A stretch of DNA of 12,527 nucleotides from positions 1-12,527 of the forward strand of contig CALJKZ010000722.1 in assembly GCA_937983085.1 (NCBI GenBank), in the 5' to 3' direction. This document shows, piece by piece, positions 1-6,523 of the stretch. Source of the DNA: an uncultured Gemmatimonadales bacterium (GTDB lineage: Bacteria > Gemmatimonadota > Gemmatimonadetes > Longimicrobiales > Gaopeijiaceae). Under the pieces are notes generated by a model that saw only the letters and a program-made list of their open reading frames with translations, did not search any database and was not told the DNA's origin. The position numbers and the translations under genes were made by a program. Position 1 is the stretch's first letter. Each line of letters starts with the position of its first letter.

Positions 1-1329
1 CCGGACGGCGCTCGAGTCGGGATTCCCTACGGATTTGATCGCCTGGCGGACAACATCGAGTCGTCCGCTCCGGGCTCGAGGCCCGGGGTCGAACGCTTCC
101 TCGCGCTCGTGCGGCGCATCCACTCCGAGCAGCGTCTCCTGCCCAGCGATCTCCCACTGGGCGCTGTGGGCGCGTTGGCTCACGGGTGGCGTTTCCGGAC
201 GCTGCTTCGGTATCGGAACCGGACGCTCGCCGAGGCGTTCGACGAGTTCGGTCTGAGCCGTGAGGCGCGCGCGATCCTGAGCGCAAACGCGGGTGACTTC
301 GGCGAGCCGCCGGCCACCCTCTCATTGATGGCCTACGCCGGTCTGATGGGCGGATACAATCGAGGCGCCTACTATCCGACACGGCACTTCGGGCACTACG
401 TGGATACGCTGATCCGATTCATCACCGCCCACGACGGGTGTCACGCCTACTTCGAGACCGAGGTGTCGGGCATCGAAGTCGAAGGAAGACGGGTCGTCGC
501 CGTGCGGGCCGGAACGAAGGTCTTCCGGGCCGAGCGCTACATCTGCAACGCGGATCCGCAGTGGGCGGCCAGAGAGCTGATCGGTTGGCGGCAGGTGCCG
601 CGGCGTTGGCGGAGGTCGCTGTCCTACCCGTACTCCCCTTCGGGCATCGTCGTCTATCTGGGGCTCAGAGGGATCGATCTGCGGGAGTACGGCTTCGGCC
701 GGCACAACACCTGGCACCTGTCCGACTGGAGCATGGACCGCGCCTGGCGCAGACAGGAGCACGGGGACTTCAGCGATCCGTGGGCGTTCGTCTCGACCGC
801 GTCCCTTCAGACGCCGCACCGCGGAACGACCCCCCCGGGGGGGCAGATCATGGAGATCGCGACGAACGCGGACTTCGGCCGACTGCGAGGGCTGAAGGAC
901 GCGGACCGCCGGGCCTATCGGAGAGAGAAGCATCGGGTGGGCAACGCGATCATCGACCTCGTCGAGCGGCACTATGTGCCGGGCCTCCGCAAGCACATCG
1001 CGGTGAAGGTGGTGGGCTCGCCGACCACGAACGAGGACTACGTTCGTGCCCCCCGCGGCAATGCGTACGGCTCGTCGCTCACCCCCGCGAACGTCAACCT
1101 CGGTCGGCTGAGGCCCGAGACGCCCTGGGAGAATCTTTGGTGGTGCAATGCGTCGAGCGGCTTCCCCGGCTTCTTCGGGACCACGGCGACCGGCGTCAGG
1201 CTCTACACGAGGCTGACGGGCGATCGAAGCGTGCTCGGTCCCGTGCCATCGGACCGCGCCATGATCGACCACGCGAGCGCGGAAGGGGCAGGATCCTCGC
1301 ATCGCGATGAGCGCGTGCCGACGCCCTAG
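1..1329 (+). CDS. Phytoene desaturase/CrtI-like FAD-dependent oxidoreductase, C-terminal 442 aa (5' end outside window)
   Basis: The frame is open from base 1 to the TAG at 1327-1329, so this is the 3' part of a gene that starts left of the window; the ATG at 109 is internal. The protein resembles the phytoene desaturase/carotenoid isomerase (CrtI/CrtO/CRTISO-like) amine-oxidase superfamily, flavoenzymes that desaturate, isomerise or oxidise hydrophobic polyenes at the membrane. The visible support is the C-terminal family block: GNAYG near 1057-1071, TPWENLWW shortly after, and GFPGFFGTTATG at 1159-1194 followed by RLTGD. The N-terminal dinucleotide-binding GxGxxG motif would lie upstream, roughly 80-90 residues away judging by the usual family length of about 500. 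No other carotenoid gene is visible, so the substrate is unknown. The gene converges on the phospholipase D gene with a 16-nt gap. A C7G7 tract sits in the reading frame at 830-843 without breaking it. Confidence 0.82.
   Translation, partial: PDGARVGIPYGFDRLADNIESSAPGSRPGVERFLALVRRIHSEQRLLPSDLPLGAVGALAHGWRFRTLLRYRNRTLAEAFDEFGLSREARAILSANAGDFGEPPATLSLMAYAGLMGGYNRGAYYPTRHFGHYVDTLIRFITAHDGCHAYFETEVSGIEVEGRRVVAVRAGTKVFRAERYICNADPQWAARELIGWRQVPRRWRRSLSYPYSPSGIVVYLGLRGIDLREYGFGRHNTWHLSDWSMDRAWRRQEHGDFSDPWAFVSTASLQTPHRGTTPPGGQIMEIATNADFGRLRGLKDADRRAYRREKHRVGNAIIDLVERHYVPGLRKHIAVKVVGSPTTNEDYVRAPRGNAYGSSLTPANVNLGRLRPETPWENLWWCNASSGFPGFFGTTATGVRLYTRLTGDRSVLGPVPSDRAMIDHASAEGAGSSHRDERVPTP
830..843. repeat. 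Perfect C7G7 palindrome inside a coding region
   Basis: Seven C are followed directly by seven G, a 14-bp self-complementary tract that encodes Pro-Pro-Gly-Gly within the FAD oxidoreductase. Homopolymer runs of this kind are prone to slippage in replication and sequencing. The reading frame is intact through it as given. Confidence 0.9.
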
Positions 1330-1345
1330 CCAGCGCCGGCCCTCG

Positions 1346-2662
1346 TCACTGCCACCTGCGCAAGTGGAGGGCAGCGCGTGTGGCGAGCTTGCGGAGCCGT
1401 GGCCTCGCGTGCCACTGAGCGCGTGTCACGAGCGTGCTCTGGCGGCAATCGTCCCGGAAGAGCTCCGCCATGGCGTTGCCCACGGCGGTGCCATGCACCT
1501 CCACGTTCAGCTCGGCATTTCGGGTCAGACTCAGGTGGTCGAGGTTGCTCGATCCGACGAGGGTCCAATGGCCATCCACCACGACCGACTTTGCGTGGAT
1601 CATGGGGCCACCCCATCGATAGACCCGGACGCCGGCGTCGAGCAGCGCGCCGACGCGCTCTTCGACGGACAGTCCCGCGAGCGGGTGGTTGTTCCTCCCG
1701 GGCACGAGCACGTGGACCTCGATGCCTCGCCGGGCAGCGCCCACGAGGGCCGTGAGGATCCGGTCCGTCGGGATGAAGTAGGGATTGGTGATCAGGATCT
1801 CCTGTCTAGCCGCTCGAAACACGCGCTCCAGAAGTCGCTCGGTCGTGCGGGCCGCGCCCAGGTCCGCGACGATCCGGACGGGGACCGCACCGGCCTCGAG
1901 CCGAGGAGACGGGACGAGGGGCCGCACGAGCGGATGCGTGCGGGGTGCGTTGGGCAGCAGCCGCCGGCTCCGACTCCAGACACGTTCGAACGTCGAGGCC
2001 GCGTCCGCGGCCGCCGGGCCGGAGACGAGGAGGGCGGAGTCCCGCCATGTGCAGTGCCGAACGCAGTTTCCGACCCACGGATCCGCGAGGCAGATCCCCC
2101 CGGCCACGATCCGGGTCCGATCGGCGACGACCAGCTTCCGATGATCTCGTCCGAGCCCACGGACACGCCCCGAAGGCGGGCCGAGATTGAACCACCGCAC
2201 GTCGACGGTCGACCCACGAAAGGCGAGATCGATGGGCAGCCGACGGGCCATCACCGCACCCGCAGGGTCGTGGAGCACGCGAACGTCGAGCCCCTCGGCG
2301 TCGCGGGCGCGCAGCTCGTGCGCAAACGCCCGGCCCACGGAGTCCGACCGGAAGATGAAGTTCTCGAAGATGATCTCCGAAGTGGCCGTGCGTACCAGTT
2401 CCAGCATGGCACCGAAGCTCTCGGCACCGTCCACGAGCACACGGACCTCATGGCCGCGCCGTACGGGCACACCGGCGATCCGCGCGAGCTCCTCCTGTAG
2501 CTCGACTGCGAGTACGCCGTCGCGGGGCAGGGCCCCCGGATCGCGAAACACGACACTCGCTCGGGACCCGTTCTCATGGCCGCAGGGACGGCCGTTGCCG
2601 GCCTGCCCGATGCAGCAGCGGGAGAGCAGCGCGGCCGCATCTCGTTGATCGGTCGACGTCAT
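1346..2662 (-). CDS. Phospholipase D-family / cardiolipin synthase-like protein
   Basis: A 438-aa protein with two HxKxxxxD (HKD) phosphodiesterase motifs: H174-K176-D181 (HRKLVVAD) and H356-K358-D363 (HAKSVVVD, followed by GSSNLDHLS). Two HKD halves in one chain form the PLD active site through a phospho-histidine intermediate. Family members join phosphatidylglycerol units into cardiolipin or move phosphatidyl groups. IIFENFIF near residues 97-104 and ITNPYFIP near 291-298 are the usual lead-in strands of each half. There are no N-terminal transmembrane helices, as in ClsB-type rather than ClsA-type enzymes. The start is uncertain. The ATG at 2662 has no clear Shine-Dalgarno site and gives a Cys-rich leader (C16, C17, C27) that looks unlike the family; the GTG at 2549-2551 (about residue 38) is an alternative. 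It converges with the FAD oxidoreductase and diverges from the haem-protein operon. Cardiolipin synthesis is inferred; other PLD activities are possible. Confidence 0.88.
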   Translation of the reverse strand: MTSTDQRDAAALLSRCCIGQAGNGRPCGHENGSRASVVFRDPGALPRDGVLAVELQEELARIAGVPVRRGHEVRVLVDGAESFGAMLELVRTATSEIIFENFIFRSDSVGRAFAHELRARDAEGLDVRVLHDPAGAVMARRLPIDLAFRGSTVDVRWFNLGPPSGRVRGLGRDHRKLVVADRTRIVAGGICLADPWVGNCVRHCTWRDSALLVSGPAAADAASTFERVWSRSRRLLPNAPRTHPLVRPLVPSPRLEAGAVPVRIVADLGAARTTERLLERVFRAARQEILITNPYFIPTDRILTALVGAARRGIEVHVLVPGRNNHPLAGLSVEERVGALLDAGVRVYRWGGPMIHAKSVVVDGHWTLVGSSNLDHLSLTRNAELNVEVHGTAVGNAMAELFRDDCRQSTLVTRAQWHARPRLRKLATRAALHLRRWQ

Positions 2663-2869
2663 CGCGGGAAGATAGCCGCGCTTCGAGTCTGGTTCCGCCG
2701 GGCTTGTTGTCGAATCTCCGCCGAGCTCGGCGCTCCGGCTCTTCGTGAAGCGATCGTCACCACCAATTCACCGCCGCTTCAAGTGGCTTCCGCCAGACTT
2801 CAGAGGATGGGTCGGGTCGCATACACGGCTCGGTCCCGAATCCCGCTCCCTTTCGCTGGAGGTGCGCCT
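2663..2869. other. Divergent intergenic region between PLD-like gene and haem-protein operon
   Basis: This 207-nt gap must carry the promoters for both divergent units, but I could not identify convincing -35/-10 boxes. A perfect 14-bp palindrome, CGCCGAGCTCGGCG, lies at 2719-2732 and is a possible operator. Although the frame stays open leftward to 2576, the sequence before 2870 does not look like protein from the downstream family. Confidence 0.5.
2858..2862 (+). promoter_or_regulatory. Ribosome binding site GGAGG setting the GTG start at 2870
   Basis: GGAGG lies 7 nt before the GTG at 2870-2872. It decides the start in favour of this GTG, which is directly followed by a signal-anchor-like segment, over upstream starts in the same frame. 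Confidence 0.75.
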
Positions 2870-3403
2870 GTGACTGGAAAGAGGAAAGCCGCGGTCGTGG
2901 CGCTCACGGGAGGGCTCCTGGTCGGTCTCGGGATCCAGCTGATCCCGGCCGATCGGCGCAACCCCGCGGTCGTCCGTGAGATCGCGTGGGATGCACCTCG
3001 CACGGGCGAGCTCGCCAGGCGGGCGTGCTACGACTGCCACTCGAATGAGACCGTGTGGCCCTGGTATTCGAGCATCGCCCCCGCGTCCTGGCTCATCGCA
3101 AAGGACGTCGACGAGGGGCGGGAGCACCTGAACTTTTCGGAGTGGGATGGCCCAAACGAGGGGCTCGATGAGGTGATCGACATGGTGGAGTCCGGCGAGA
3201 TGCCCCTGTCTCGATACGTGGTCCTTCACCGGAACGCGGCGCTTACCGAGCCGGAAAAGACGGAGCTCATCCGCGGGCTTCGGGAGACGTTCGCGGCCGA
3301 CCCGCCGGCCCACGACGCCCACGGCGAGTCTGAAGCCGGCTTCATCGAGGGTTCACCCGCCCTTCATGGCCTTTTCGCCAACCTCCGACCCGTCACCCGA
3401 TGA
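2870..3403 (+). CDS. Haem-binding domain (Haem_bd-like) membrane-anchored cytochrome-type protein
   Basis: A 177-aa protein starting at a GTG with a good Shine-Dalgarno site. Residues 1-4 include basic residues, and residues 7-25 form a hydrophobic N-terminal segment, so it is probably anchored in the inner membrane and faces the periplasm. A single CxxCH haem c attachment motif lies at C53-C56-H57 (ACYDCHSNETVWPWYS). Further Haem_bd family features follow: IAPASWL, REHLNFSEW (about 84-92) and GEMPLSRY (109-116), where M111 could be the distal haem ligand. The family is a small monohaem cytochrome-like domain of poorly known function; electron transfer or haem/redox sensing is plausible. It is the first gene of a five-gene same-strand run and is followed after 12 nt by two tiny membrane-protein genes. 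The tail after residue 145 is less family-like. Family assignment is from the motif pattern, not a search. Confidence 0.82.
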   Translation: MTGKRKAAVVALTGGLLVGLGIQLIPADRRNPAVVREIAWDAPRTGELARRACYDCHSNETVWPWYSSIAPASWLIAKDVDEGREHLNFSEWDGPNEGLDEVIDMVESGEMPLSRYVVLHRNAALTEPEKTELIRGLRETFAADPPAHDAHGESEAGFIEGSPALHGLFANLRPVTR

Positions 3404-3415
3404 GGGATCCTCACC

Positions 3416-3571
3416 ATGGAATGGCTGCAAGAGAACGGTTTCTGGATCGTCGTGCTGGTGCTTTTCGCCCTGATGCATCTCGGCCACGGGCACGGCCATG
3501 GGGGCCATGGCGGAGGAGCTCCTCGCGGCCGACGCCGTGATTCGAACGGAGGCGATCATGCTGGACATTAG
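3416..3571 (+). CDS. Small His-rich membrane protein, 51 aa (DUF2933-like)
   Basis: Translation begins at the ATG at 3416, with GAGGGA at 3402-3407 (overlapping the upstream stop) 8 nt away, and ends at the TAG at 3569-3571. Residues 8-22 form one hydrophobic transmembrane helix. This runs into a His/Gly-rich segment with His at 21, 24, 26, 28 and 31, then a basic patch (RGRRR) and a tail ending in two more His (48 and 51). This architecture, one helix followed by a HGHGGHGG-type stretch, resembles DUF2933 microproteins, which I recall near copper and heavy-metal genes. Metal binding by the His cluster is plausible but not shown. The last 14 nt overlap the next gene in another frame, suggesting translational coupling. 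It is short, but the Shine-Dalgarno site, the helix and the tight packing between coding genes argue that it is real. Confidence 0.68.
   Translation: MEWLQENGFWIVVLVLFALMHLGHGHGHGGHGGGAPRGRRRDSNGGDHAGH
3548..3552 (+). promoter_or_regulatory. Ribosome binding site GGAGG setting the ATG start at 3558
   Basis: GGAGG lies 5 nt before the ATG at 3558, inside the 3' end of the His-rich small gene. It favours this start over the in-frame ATG at 3498, which would add 20 residues that overlap the upstream gene. Confidence 0.75.
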
Positions 3572-3818
3572 GGTCCTCACCTGGTCGCTGGCGTCCTTTT
3601 CGACGGTGACGTATCTGGTATGCCTGGCATACGGATTGGTCGTTCCGGAGTCGCTGCACATGAGCGTGTTCCTCGAGCAGGTGCTCCCGGGCTTTCAGTG
3701 GCTCACCGCTCGAGGCTTCGTGATCGGCCTCGTGGAGTCGTTCCTGTACGGAGCGTACGCGGGGCTCGTCTTCACCCCGCTGTACAACGCCTTTCATGCC
3801 CGGTGGGGCGCCGAATGA
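3558..3818 (+). CDS. Small two-helix membrane protein, 86 aa (DUF5676-like)
   Basis: Two hydrophobic helices are visible, about residues 8-28 and 53-77, joined by a short loop (PESLHMSVFLEQVLPGF). The end of the second helix, GLVESFLYGAYAGLVF followed by LYNAF, matches my memory of the DUF5676 family of small membrane proteins, whose function is unknown and which occurs next to metal-handling genes. The start is chosen from the GGAGG at 3548-3552. The gene overlaps the stop of the His-rich microprotein by 14 nt and is 18 nt from the AarF-family kinase gene, which lies in the same frame beyond this stop codon. It probably sits in the inner membrane with the His-rich protein as a neighbour or partner; that pairing is inferred from gene order. 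Confidence 0.72.
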   Translation: MLDIRVLTWSLASFSTVTYLVCLAYGLVVPESLHMSVFLEQVLPGFQWLTARGFVIGLVESFLYGAYAGLVFTPLYNAFHARWGAE

Positions 3819-3836
3819 CCGAAGGTTGAGCCCACG

Positions 3837-5438
3837 GTGAGCTCGCGAGACGCCACGCAGTCCGTCGGGCCGTCCGCTCTGCTGCGATCTATGCCGCGAG
3901 CGGCGCTCGTGCTCGACGTGCTGCGACGTCACGGCTTCGGGGGGGTGCTCGTGGGTCGCACCGAATGGCCCGAGCCGGAGCGCGTCGTGGCGGCGCTCGA
4001 GGAGCTCGGCGTCGTGTATGTGAAGTTCGGGCAGGTGCTCTCGACGCGGAGCGACCTCCTGCCCGAGCGCTACGTGACCGCGCTCGCGAGCCTTCAGGAT
4101 CGGGTGGCGACCCTTCCGACGGAGACGGTGCAGCGCGTGATCCGTCAGGAGCTCGGCGACGATCCCGACCGGCTCTTCGCGTCATTCCGGGAGGAGCCCC
4201 TGGCGTCGGCGAGCGTCGCGCAGGTGCATGTCGCGTCACTACGGTCGGGGCGACCGGTGGTCGTCAAGGTGCAACGACCGGATCTGGACGTGCAGGTGGC
4301 CGAGGACGTGCTCGTGCTGTCCCACCTGGCGGCGTTCCTCGACCTCGCGATACCACGGCTGCGCCCGTACGACCTACCGAGCCTGGTCAGGGATTTCCAG
4401 CGCACACTGGAGGCCGAGCTGGACTTCTTGCAGGAGGCCCGGAACATCCGTCGCTTCCGCGAACGCCTCGAAGGCGACCGGCGTGTGTGGATTCCCGCCG
4501 TCGTGGACGAATTCACCACGACCCGCGTGCTGACGATGGAGCGATCGAACGGCGAGCGGCTGGAGGCTTACGCGCAGCGGCACCCGGAGGCGGCGAAGGC
4601 GCTGGCTCGGCGGCTCGGCGGTCTGTTCGTCCGTCAGGTGTTCCGGGACGGCTTCTTCCACGCGGATCCCCACCCCGGAAACATCTTCGTCCTGCCTGAC
4701 GGCGCTCTGTGCCTCCACGACTTCGGGATGGTCGGCGAGCTTCCGAGGTCCATGCGCGAGGCGCTGGTCGACCTGGTGGAGTCCACGGTCTCGGGAGATC
4801 CGCGAGCCGCCACGGAGAGCTACTTCGACCTCGGCCTCGTCCCCCGCGACGTGGATCGCCGGGCGGTGGAAGAGGGCGTGTCCGAACTCGTCCGCGAGGT
4901 TCGCAGCCAACCGCTTTCCGAAGTCTCGGTGGGTCGGGCCCTCGAGTCGCTCGGGCGCTTGGGCGGCCGATACCGGATCCGGAACCCGGGGGTCTTTCTG
5001 CTGCTGTGCCGGGCGTTCGTGACGCTCGAGGGCGTGCTCGCCAAGCTCGATCCGGGGGTGAGCTTCGTGGAGATGTTCCGGCCCGCGTTCGCCGATTCTC
5101 TTTCGGAGCGTCTGTCGGTCGACCGCCTGGGGTCGGACATGGCCCCGACCCTCCGCGCGATGGAGAGGCTCGCCACGGACGCGCCCCGGGAGGCGCGCCG
5201 TATTCTTCACCGGTGGGGCGAGGGGGCGCTGGGCCGCGTCACGGTTACCCCGGACCCAGTGGAAGCGGCACGCCGGACGCGGTCCGAGCGCAGCATCCGT
5301 CAGACCGTCGCCGCCGGATTCCTGGCGCTCGCGGGAGCCGTGCTCCTGGCAGGTGCGCCGGAGCGTCTCGCCACCGTGGGATCGATCTTCCTCATCGGTG
5401 GGGCCGCGGCGCTCGCCTACCGATTCGTCCGAGGTTGA
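3837..5438 (+). CDS. AarF/ABC1/UbiB-family atypical protein kinase
   Basis: A 533-aa protein with the full set of UbiB/ABC1 signatures. The KxGQ motif lies at K63-FGQ66 within YVKFGQVLSTRSDLLP. The Ala-rich nucleotide loop is at 123-129 (ASASVAQ), the ATP-contacting Lys at 144 (VVVKVQRP), and the family helix EAELDFLQEARN at 192-203. The catalytic loop HADPHPGN spans 275-282 and the metal-binding DFG 295-297. Two hydrophobic stretches near 493-530 are probably C-terminal membrane helices, as in UbiB and COQ8. Family members are ATPases that support ubiquinone or other isoprenoid-lipid metabolism. No quinone-synthesis gene is adjacent, so I do not call it ubiB. The start is a GTG with GAAGG 11 nt upstream; no in-frame start exists between the preceding stop and this codon, and the next ATG (3891) has no Shine-Dalgarno site. 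It is followed after 14 nt by an ion-channel gene. Confidence 0.93.
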   Translation: MSSRDATQSVGPSALLRSMPRAALVLDVLRRHGFGGVLVGRTEWPEPERVVAALEELGVVYVKFGQVLSTRSDLLPERYVTALASLQDRVATLPTETVQRVIRQELGDDPDRLFASFREEPLASASVAQVHVASLRSGRPVVVKVQRPDLDVQVAEDVLVLSHLAAFLDLAIPRLRPYDLPSLVRDFQRTLEAELDFLQEARNIRRFRERLEGDRRVWIPAVVDEFTTTRVLTMERSNGERLEAYAQRHPEAAKALARRLGGLFVRQVFRDGFFHADPHPGNIFVLPDGALCLHDFGMVGELPRSMREALVDLVESTVSGDPRAATESYFDLGLVPRDVDRRAVEEGVSELVREVRSQPLSEVSVGRALESLGRLGGRYRIRNPGVFLLLCRAFVTLEGVLAKLDPGVSFVEMFRPAFADSLSERLSVDRLGSDMAPTLRAMERLATDAPREARRILHRWGEGALGRVTVTPDPVEAARRTRSERSIRQTVAAGFLALAGAVLLAGAPERLATVGSIFLIGGAAALAYRFVRG

Positions 5439-5452
5439 GCGAAGTCCACGGC

Positions 5453-6379
5453 ATGACCGTCGCCGTCTCGATGATCGCCGTCCTGTTTCTCTTCGGGCTC
5501 TTGGTCGACGTCACGTTCACGCTCTTCTCGCCGTTCGGCCGCCACGGCGGATCGCTTCATCGCCTCCAGAACCGAGCGCTCTGGTCCGCGTTCCGATCGC
5601 TCGCACGCGTGTTCGGGCGTGGGATGGGGTCGCAGGTCCTCTCGCTCGCGGGTCCTGTGCGCGTCCTGTGGACCGTCCTCTTCTGGTCGGGCTGGCTCAT
5701 CGTCGCGTTCGCGCTGCTGTACCTGCCCCACCTGGACTTCTTCCGGACGCTCACCCCGGCGGCGGCGCCGCGGTGGCTCGATGCGATCTACTACAGCGGT
5801 TACGTCGCTACCACACTGGGCGTGGGAGACATCCTGGCGACGTCGGGCCCCATGCGGCTGCTTACCGTCGTGGAAGCGGTCCTCGGCTTCTCCCTCTTCG
5901 CCGTGTCGACCACCTACGCGCTCACCGTCACCCGCGAGGCGGGATCGACGGCCGTACTGGCGCTGGAGATCTCGGCCCTGAGGCGGCTCCTGGCCACGCG
6001 GGAGGTCCTGGAGTCGGGTAGGGCGGTGACGGCGGGATTGGGCCAGCGCCGGGCGGAGTCGTGGGCAGGCGCTCTGGTGCGGATCACCGATGCGCACAGA
6101 CGATACCCGCTGCTTCACTACTTCCGAGCCTCGGAGGAGGACCGATCACTCCTCGTGCAGGTCGGCTGGCTCGTGGGCGAGGCCGACAGGCCGCTACCGT
6201 CTGCTCCGGTGGGCGGGCCAGCCGGCCGTCTCCTGGTCGCTGCCGTAGATGGCTACCTGGAGCAACTCAACTTCGGATGTGTACCGCCGTCGTTCCTTCC
6301 TCTTCCGGAGGGCGGCGGGACCCGCGAGGCCCGGTATCACCGGCTGCTCGCTCATCTCGACTGGCGGGACGAAGAGTAG
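5453..6379 (+). CDS. Potassium-channel-family protein (2TM pore domain) with TTLGVGD filter
   Basis: A 308-aa membrane protein. A hydrophobic helix spans residues 1-25, a second 70-92, a pore helix and filter 111-126, and a third helix 134-158; the last ~145 residues are soluble and probably cytoplasmic. The selectivity filter reads T120-T-L-G-V-G-D126 in place of the usual TxGYGD, with Val at the Tyr/Phe position (codon 5822-5824). The arrangement of helix, pore loop and helix matches the ion-channel pore domain (Ion_trans_2). K+ selectivity is expected but uncertain given the substitution. The C-terminal part (for example residues 171-260) shows no RCK/TrkA NAD-binding motif that I can see. 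The ATG at 5453 lies 14 nt after the kinase stop, with only a weak Shine-Dalgarno site, and the sequence before it in the same frame is a shadow of the kinase gene. Its stop faces the minus-strand microprotein gene with a 9-nt gap and no visible terminator. Confidence 0.85.
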   Translation: MTVAVSMIAVLFLFGLLVDVTFTLFSPFGRHGGSLHRLQNRALWSAFRSLARVFGRGMGSQVLSLAGPVRVLWTVLFWSGWLIVAFALLYLPHLDFFRTLTPAAAPRWLDAIYYSGYVATTLGVGDILATSGPMRLLTVVEAVLGFSLFAVSTTYALTVTREAGSTAVLALEISALRRLLATREVLESGRAVTAGLGQRRAESWAGALVRITDAHRRYPLLHYFRASEEDRSLLVQVGWLVGEADRPLPSAPVGGPAGRLLVAAVDGYLEQLNFGCVPPSFLPLPEGGGTREARYHRLLAHLDWRDEE

Positions 6380-6388
6380 GCCCGACGA

Positions 6389-6523
6389 TCACTCGCGTTT
6401 CGGCGGATCGCTCCGGTTCGACCGATGGCCGGAGCTCCGCGGTCGCTTGAGAAGCCACGCCGCGACGACGATTCCGAGCAGGAGGACGACCCCGCTGAAG
6501 AGGGTTACGGCGTCCGGCGTCAT
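6389..6523 (-). CDS. Small single-helix membrane protein, 44 aa
   Basis: The ATG at 6523 directly abuts the TGA (6526-6524) of the methyltransferase-like gene, and a strong GGGAGG lies 5 nt upstream inside that gene. The reading frame ends at a TGA at 6389. Residues 5-24 form a hydrophobic helix (VTLFSGVVLLLGIVVAAWLL), followed by a basic, hydrophilic tail (KRPRSS to PPKRE). I do not recognise a family. The strong Shine-Dalgarno site, zero spacing and clean helix-plus-basic-tail layout support a real coupled microprotein, possibly a partner of the methyltransferase-like protein or an independent membrane peptide. Confidence 0.62.
   Translation of the reverse strand: MTPDAVTLFSGVVLLLGIVVAAWLLKRPRSSGHRSNRSDPPKRE

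Noticed and set aside
322..1302. 326-aa minus-strand open frame opposite the FAD oxidoreductase
   Set aside because: It is a high-GC shadow: rich in Arg, Pro and His, with no recognisable motif, while the plus frame has clear family blocks.
1349..1376. CTGCCAC...GTGGAGGGCAG imperfect stem at the convergent end of the first two genes
   Set aside because: It lies inside the PLD-like coding sequence, needs bulges and lacks a T-tract in either direction.
1307..2500. 397-aa plus-strand open frame opposite the PLD-like gene
   Set aside because: It is antisense to a gene with two intact HKD motifs, and its composition is typical of a shadow frame.
2747..2760. GAAGCGATCGTCAC resembling GAAGCGATCATCAC at 8321-8334 (13 of 14), both intergenic
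   Set aside because: Several 14-mer pairs with one mismatch are expected by chance in 12.5 kb, and nothing else is shared around them.
4709..5452. Upstream in-frame extension of the channel gene, which would make a 556-aa fusion
   Set aside because: This stretch is the out-of-frame reading of the AarF kinase C-terminus; the membrane protein proper begins at 5453.
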